Part shown: positions 57,901-64,000 of the stretch, piece after piece
Numbering within the stretch: the stretch's first letter is position 1
Layout of the letters: every line of letters begins with the position of its first letter
Assembly (NCBI GenBank): GCA_947069175.1
Contig: CAMTDV010000027.1
Span: 40,375,369 to 40,439,368, forward strand
Length of the DNA: 64,000 nt
Source: Scalesia atractyloides
Lineage: Eukaryota; Streptophyta; Magnoliopsida; Asterales; Asteraceae
Reading direction: 5' to 3'
Made by a program: the position numbers and the translations under genes
Notes under the pieces: model-generated
Database searches by the model: none
Told to the model about the DNA's origin: nothing
The model's input: only the letters and a program-made list of their open reading frames with translations

Positions 57901-59252
57901 TGTTAAACTTTTAAATATGTTCATCTTTACTTTGTTATTGGAACATTTACGCACCAAACCAAGTCACCAACAAACTTCCATGTTGAAGGCTTGTGTTACG
58001 GTTTTGTTCCAGAAACGTTAAGGTTCATATGCCTTCTTTCAAGTTTCTAAGTAATCTTCAAGTCACAAAGTGAGCAACACTACACCAATTCTCCAACCAT
58101 ACAATGTTAGAAGCACCCATCTAGTTAAACCTCACTTGGTTACTTAGTGAATTAGATAGTTTATTTTTATGTTCTTCATACTTGTTATACTTGTATTCAT
58201 GACCATCCAAATCATCCATGTGATGATTTGTGCATTGATAAACTCTTGAGGTTAGTGGATTACCGTACCTCTAATACACGACAAATACATGATTATAATA
58301 TAGCTAATATTATACATATATATTACTCGAAAAACCAAACCATAATATCAACTCAACTGGAACCATGGTTTAATATGTGTTAAGGTGGAAATTATCTTAG
58401 TTCTAGACTCTCTACTATGGACTTCTAATGGGTGTAACACTCATGAAAAACACAAACTAAAAATAATGTCCAAATAATTATCTACGCAAGATATGTTATT
58501 ATGTATTTTCATACTTATAAGTTTCGCATTTATATTCCAATCCTAAAATCCTCGTACTCATACACCTTTGTTTACCTTTTTAGGGTGACTTTGGTGTTTT
58601 ATCCTCCCAACCGTTCACTCGCTTCTTGTAGAAAATCTTCGCAAACTATGAGTATACATGACCCATTTACGCTTTAAAACACTTTGAGTTGCAATATGTA
58701 TTATTATGAAACTCACAATCACACATATAATTATGCCTAAAAAACATTCAATCCATCAATATGCTACTTGATACGCTATTTGTTATAAATACTAGGACAC
58801 ACTATATACATGTTATCTATCATTACACTTATGGACACTTTGGTTTGATATTTAGTCATTGCATGCTAGTATGGTGGTATAACTTAGTGTACACATTGAT
58901 GTGTGGATTTGAGATACTTTTCATACTTACTCTATATAGACAAACTTGTATGTTTACTGACCATTTTGTGTTAGACATTTTATATACATGTTGTAGGAAA
59001 TGGATGATAAATTCAAGATATCTATTTAGCGTGGACTAGAAACTCACCAAGATTTAATTATGCATTATTATATTTTAGTTATGAAACTGGCAAGTTGTTT
59101 TACTTTACTTTCTTTGAGACAATGTATCGCTTTGTGATGAAATGAAATTTTAATTTTAAGTTTAATTTATCGTCACAATATAGTGTTGTGTTGTCTTTGA
59201 GCAATCTTGTTCGTTTCGTCTCGATGTTTCCACCATTGGTTGAGATATGACA
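54958..59252 (+). repeat. LTR-A split by solo LTR-B (copy B)
   Basis: Part 1 is 54958-55317 and part 2 is 57600-59252, ending ATATGACA. Same layout and same altered first base as copy A. Confidence 0.78.
55318..57594 (+). mobile_element. Solo LTR-B (copy B)
   Basis: 2277 bp, with CCTAA at 55313-55317 and 57595-57599. The end reads GGTATGACA against GGTGTGACA in copy A, one base changed. It was inherited through the duplication, since host position and target duplication are identical. Confidence 0.9.
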
Positions 59253-60378
59253 ATAGAGATGTGTAAAATAATGTTTTTTTATTTTAGGTCAAAACTTAGA
59301 CGAGCTGAAAAGGTACATAAAATAACATGACAACTTATTATATTTGACCCTACTCATTTTTGAAAAAACTATTGATCGAAATATGAACTTATGTCATTTA
59401 TGTCAAAACATGAAATTATACTTTTTGATGTACTTAAATAAAGGTTTGAACTACCTCTATGAAATTATACTTGTTTGATGTACTTAGATAAAGGTTTGAA
59501 CTACCTCCATGAAATTATACTTGTTTCTTAAAAAATCTATAGGTCGAAACATGAACTACCTCCTTGATGATCGATGTATTTGGTTTTGGAATACAACAAC
59601 CAATTATAACCTTATCTGCATGGATACTGGTCACCAGGTAATCTTTCTCTGTTATATATATTTCTCCTTTTTCAAAGTTTTAGAATTAAAGTTATTAAGT
59701 GTTGTAGCAACCTGGATTGGCATTTTAGGACTTGAAAACTCCCACTAAACATTGATTTGCATTCATTACTTCAACAAATAATTTTAACTTTTTAAACCAA
59801 AATGTACAGCAAAGATCATGTTTTACGTTCATCTCTATTTCCAAGTCCCAACATATGACAACCAAAAAACTTCTTTTTAAAAAAAAACATCCAACATTAT
59901 ATTATGTACAAGTAAAAAAGTTTAGGTAGTTAATTTTGTGAAATAATGATGCTTCGGTGCATATTTTTTCATTTAATTTTTTATGTGTTTGAACCGATAT
60001 AAGATGCCAAAAACTAGCTTTGATTTTCATTCATCGGGTTGGAGGGCTTATAGCACCACTAAAAACTAGTTTGTGTATAAGATGCCAAAAACTAGCATTG
60101 ATTTTCATTCATCGGGTTGGAGGGCTTATAGCACCACTAAAAACTAGTTTGTGTATGGTGGGAATAAAGATAACTTTGTAAGGTATGCAACAGAAAGGAA
60201 AAGGAATGGGGGGATGATTCAAGGGCTTATAGCACCACTAAAAAGGTATGCATGTCGTTCAACTTTCCGGTGCTAAACCCTAATTTTATCGATTCACTGT
60301 CATTGGTGTTAGCCGAGGCGAATGGCAGACCGTTGTTTTCTTGAAATTCCAAGATTGGGGATTTATTTTTATTGAAAA
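59253..60378 (+). other. Spacer with small repeats (copy B)
   Basis: Counterpart of 44491-45604 with the same 50-bp and 78-bp repeats; the 78-bp pair starts near 59998 and 60076. A 13-bp insertion near 59314 (TACATAAAATAAC) is absent from copy A. Confidence 0.65.
59560..59637 (+). pseudogene. Fizzy-related/CCS52-like exon relic (copy B)
   Basis: The same fragment as 44788-44864 with Asp in place of Ala before Asp-Arg-Cys, and GT at 59638-59639 after CAG. See copy A for the basis of the call. Confidence 0.58.
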
Positions 60379-63300
60379 CGAGATTACTTGAACGGATTTG
60401 TGCTTGTATTTGAATGTGTTAAAGAACAGAATTGAATTGAAGAAAAAGGTGCAAAGAATTTTAGAGTAAAATATATGCAGAATATATGTACGTACAAATG
60501 ATACAGGAAACCCTATTTATAGATGCAAGAACCGTAATGGTGAAGTGGCATAACGATATCCTAAACGACACGATGCAGCTGTTTATTATTTGACTAATTA
60601 CATAATTAACCTACTACTAAAAACAGTTACATATTGCACCCTGGCATTTAACCAAGGTGTCTAACTTACTTCTAATACTTCCCCTTAAGTTAGACTTTCA
60701 CGACACCAATCTTTTCTTTTAAGTCTCTGAATCTTCACATTTGCAAAGGCTTGGTTAGAATGTCTGCTAGTTGTTCCTTAGTGTTGCAGTGTTGGATTTC
60801 AACTTCTTGTCTTCCAACTAGTTCTCGGATGAAAAGATATTTAATCCTTATATGCTTACTTTTCCTATGGTATACTGGATTGTTTGTGAGAGAAATCATG
60901 GGACATATTGTCACATAAAACAAGTGTTATTTCTTCCTAGGGCTGGTGTATACGTTGATCCAATATTCCTTTTAACCATAATGCTTGACATCCAGCGGTT
61001 GATAAAGCCATGTACTCGGCCTCTTTTAATGACAATGCCACTACATTTTGCATCTTTGATTGCCATGAAATTAAGCTGGAACCAATTTTGAAAATATATC
61101 CACCAGTACTTCTTCCATCATCTAGATTCCCACCATAATCACTATCACTAAAACCCATTAGTCTAAAGTCATCGAATTTTTTAAAGTTAATTCCATGGTC
61201 AATCGTTCCTTTTATATATTTTAGGATCCTTTTTCCTGTTTTCCAATGTAGAGTCTTGGGCTTCTCCATGTACCTGCTGATGAGGCTGACCGAATAGGTA
61301 ATGTCTGGTCATGTAGCAGAAAGGTACATCAGACCTCCTACTAGGCTTCTACACAATTACTATTCACATCCTTTCCAGAATCATTCTTGGTTAACTTTAG
61401 TCCATATTCCAATGGAGTAGATGGTTCAGTTAACTTGTCCATATTAAATCATCTGAGAAGATCCCTTGCATACTTACATTGAGATATGGTGATATTCTTG
61501 TCTTCTTCTTTTACTTCCAAACCAAGAAAGTGATGTAGCAATCCTAAATCTGTGATCTCAAATTCTTTCTTCATAGATAGCTTAAAGTCTTCAATTTGTT
61601 CATAACTGTTACTTGTGAAAATAAGATCGTCCACATAGATGCACACTATTAACAAGCTTTCTTTGTGATTCCTTATGTAAAGAGTGTGTTCAAGTTACAC
61701 ATTTTTTGAATTTATTCTCCATAAAATATCTATCAATACGACTGTATCAAGCCCGAGGGGCTTGTTTTAGTCCATACAAAGCCTTGTTTAAACGATATAC
61801 CTTATATTCTTCCCCCATTTGATATATCCTTGAGGTTGTTCGATGTAGACCTCCTCTTCTAAAGTACCATTTAAGAACGCTGATTTTTCACATCCATTTG
61901 GTATACCTTCCATTCCCATTGAGTCGCCAATGCTAGAACCAATCTTATGGTATCTAATCTTATAACAGGTGCAAATACCTCTTTATAATCCAATCCATAT
62001 TTTTTTGTAGCTTTCCACAACCAGACGTGCCTTGTATTTATCTATTTCCCCTTTCTCATTGAATTTGGTCTTATAAACCCACTTTACTCCTATAGGAATA
62101 TGCCCTTTAGGTAGATCAACAAGATCCCAATTCTTCTTTTTTAAAATTGACTTTATTTCCTCATCCATTGCCAAATTCCGATGTTTTTAGTACATACTTC
62201 TTCATATGTCAATGGATCAGCATCTGAAAATAAAGCAAAGTCTGCAGCTTCTTCATATAAATCTTTCAGCATTCTTGTTTTTCTAGGCGATGATTCTTGA
62301 AAGGATGAAAATGATGTCTTTGTATTAGGAGTATTTTGAGGACTACACGCAGGTCTAGATGTTGGACTGTTCATGGGTATGTATGGTTCCTCTTCTTCCA
62401 ATTCATTTTCTTTATCTATATTATCTTCACAATAGAAAGGTATTTCACAGGTCTGTGTTATGGCATTTTCATCCAAAAATTTGTCTTCACAAAAGATTAC
62501 ATCTCTAATAGTGATTATTTTCTTGGTAATAGGATTGTATAACTTGTAGGCTTTTGAGTTTTCACTATTAACAAAAATAACCTTTTCTGACTTGTCATCT
62601 AATTTGCTTCTTAACTTACTTGGTATGCAGGAAAAAGCAAGACATCCAAATATTCTAAGATGTGCAACAGTAGGCTTGTATTTACTCCATACCTCTTGTG
62701 GTGTGATGTTTGACAAACCTTTTGTTGGTGCACGATTTAGAAGGTATGCAGCACATCCAATAGCTTCAGCCCAGAATTCATTTGGTAATTTCTTTACTTT
62801 AGCATGCTCCTCGCCATCTCAAGTAAGATTCTATTTTTTCTTTCTGCGATTCCATTTTGTTAAGGGTGTATCTTGTAGTAAACTGATGATGAATCCCTTG
62901 ATCTTGTAAAAAATCCTTAAACTCGTTGCTTTTGTATTCCCCTCCACAATCTGATCTGAAAGTCTTAATCTTCATGTCACTTCGTTTTTCAACGAAGTTT
63001 TGAAGATCTTAAAATAGGTAAATACTTTTGCCTTTTATTTGAAAAAATATACCCAAATCTTTCTACTATAATCATCTATGAAAGTTAGCACATACCGGTT
63101 GTTTCCAAGTGAAGGTACCCTCATTGGTCTACATCCGTATGCACAAGTTCCAATTGTGCATTAGCCTTCCAACTTTGTCCTTTTGGGAAGGATTCCCTTG
63201 CATGTTTTCCTAGAATACATGCTTTCATTAGAGCATATGATGTTAGACAGCCCTTTAACCATTGTGTATTTGCTTAAGTTTTTGAGATACATATGGTTGA

Positions 63301-64000
63301 TATGTTCATACCATTTATGCCATAAATCGCAACTTCTTGACCTGTGATCTTAAAAGCAAATGTAGTATTTTCACCCATGTAGTAAATCTGCAACCTCTTA
63401 TTGCTTGTCATATTGATTTTCCCCAACAATTTGTTTTCCATATCTCTTTTTTCACATATTTAATTTCTAAAGAGTATGCTGTAACCCTTATTTAAAAGTT
63501 GTTCAACGCTAATTAGGTTGTGTTTTAAGCCTGGAACATAATACACCCCTTGAATCCTTTTGTTTCCTTTTGTGGTGTTAATTTGTATTTCTCCTATTCC
63601 ATGCACGTCCAACTTCTTGTCATCTCCTGTTCTTACCTCTCTTTTAAAAAATTCATCGATAGATAAGAACAAATCTTTGTTTCCTGTCATGTGGTTGCTA
63701 CAACCGCTATCAAGCTACCAAAGAAGGTTTGCAGTGTTTACTTGTTCTCCGAATAGCATGAATAAGGTTTCGTGATTGTCTTCTTCTTCTTCTATATGCA
63801 TGAAACTTGAGTCCCTTTGTTCAGTAATTCGTTTTTTTGCAAAATTTCTTTGTATGTCCATACTTATGACAGTGAAAACATTGAACCTGTGATAAAGGTT
63901 TTCTTTCAAACTTATCTTTGCTTGTAGTTTTGGATGCCTCTCCTTTTGTTTCTTTCTGCCTTTCGCTAGTATTTTCCTTATTCATGGCTTGAATCTGAAA
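60379..64000 (-). mobile_element. copia-4, 3' three quarters (copy B, partial)
   Basis: 3' LTR 60379-60677; RNase H tail 60923-60735; RNase H 61269-60937; RT active site YVDD at 61626-61637; RT start 62174-61983 (NWDLVDLP, GVKWVYKTKF); integrase C-terminus and linker 62716-62153; protease 63690-63460 (its Asp-Ser-Gly site lies just upstream, across a changed codon near 63715); gag zinc knuckle 63839-63880. Relative to copy A it has a 24-bp in-frame loss at about 62252 (eight linker residues) and a 3-bp loss near 62570. The gag N-terminus and 5' LTR lie outside the window. Confidence 0.88.

Larger units (their letters stand above)
51918..64000. repeat. Tandem duplication, copy B (runs off the window)
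   Basis: A near-identical, same-orientation repeat of 37181 onward. It begins inside LTR-2 with no LTR start, primer tract or target duplication at the joint, so it is a segmental duplication, not a new insertion. The part equal to the copia-4 5' LTR, hAT and flank lies beyond 64000. Confidence 0.92.

Overview
The window is plant nuclear DNA made almost entirely of nested, decayed LTR retrotransposons. I found no intact host gene, rRNA, tRNA or CRISPR array. The evidence for a plant is the set of element families: Ty3/gypsy chromoviruses with a chromodomain integrase, an Athila-type Ty3/gypsy element with an extra ORF after pol, Ty1/copia elements with initiator-Met-tRNA primer sites, and a hAT derivative with a BED finger. 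The families and long LTRs look like those of Asteraceae, but that placement is inference from memory.

Layout. (1) 1-5013: 3' part of a chromovirus (gypsy-1: RNase H, integrase plus chromodomain, 3' LTR), inserted into the integrase of an older chromovirus. (2) 5014-8678: remainder of that host element (gypsy-2) and its LTR, cut off at 8678. (3) 8679-24700: a minus-strand block of Ty1/copia pieces. Fragments Q (8679 to about 11940) and P (about 11945-12760) and the large copia-2 (18169-24700) belong to one family. Copia-3 (12761-18168), a gag-only element with both LTRs, sits between P and copia-2. (4) 24832-39165: a compound Athila element arranged LTR, full internal region, LTR, truncated internal region, truncated LTR, with one 5-bp target duplication (TTATC) around the whole. 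(5) 39171-44490: a gypsy 3' end whose LTR (LTR-A) is interrupted by a perfect solo LTR (LTR-B) with CCTAA target duplications. (6) 44491-45604: low-copy-looking DNA with a short exon relic resembling a fizzy-related (CCS52/Cdh1) WD40 gene. (7) 45605-50187: a nearly full-length minus-strand copia (copia-4). (8) 50269-51080: a hAT deletion derivative with an 8-bp target duplication. (9) 51918-64000: a second copy of everything from 37181 onward, so regions 5 to 7 occur twice as a tandem duplication with a period of about 14.7 kb; the second copy runs off the window.

None of the elements looks autonomous. Gypsy-1 has the longest intact reading frame (463 codons of integrase plus chromodomain). 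Athila carries six in-frame stops in gag, each one C-to-T or G-to-A change from a sense codon, and has lost its protease aspartate. The most unusual signals are non-coding: six tandem hairpins with compensatory base changes in the gypsy-1 LTR, a repeated GCACGGCCGTGC-type palindrome in two separate parts of Athila, and other motif arrays in the copia LTRs and leaders.
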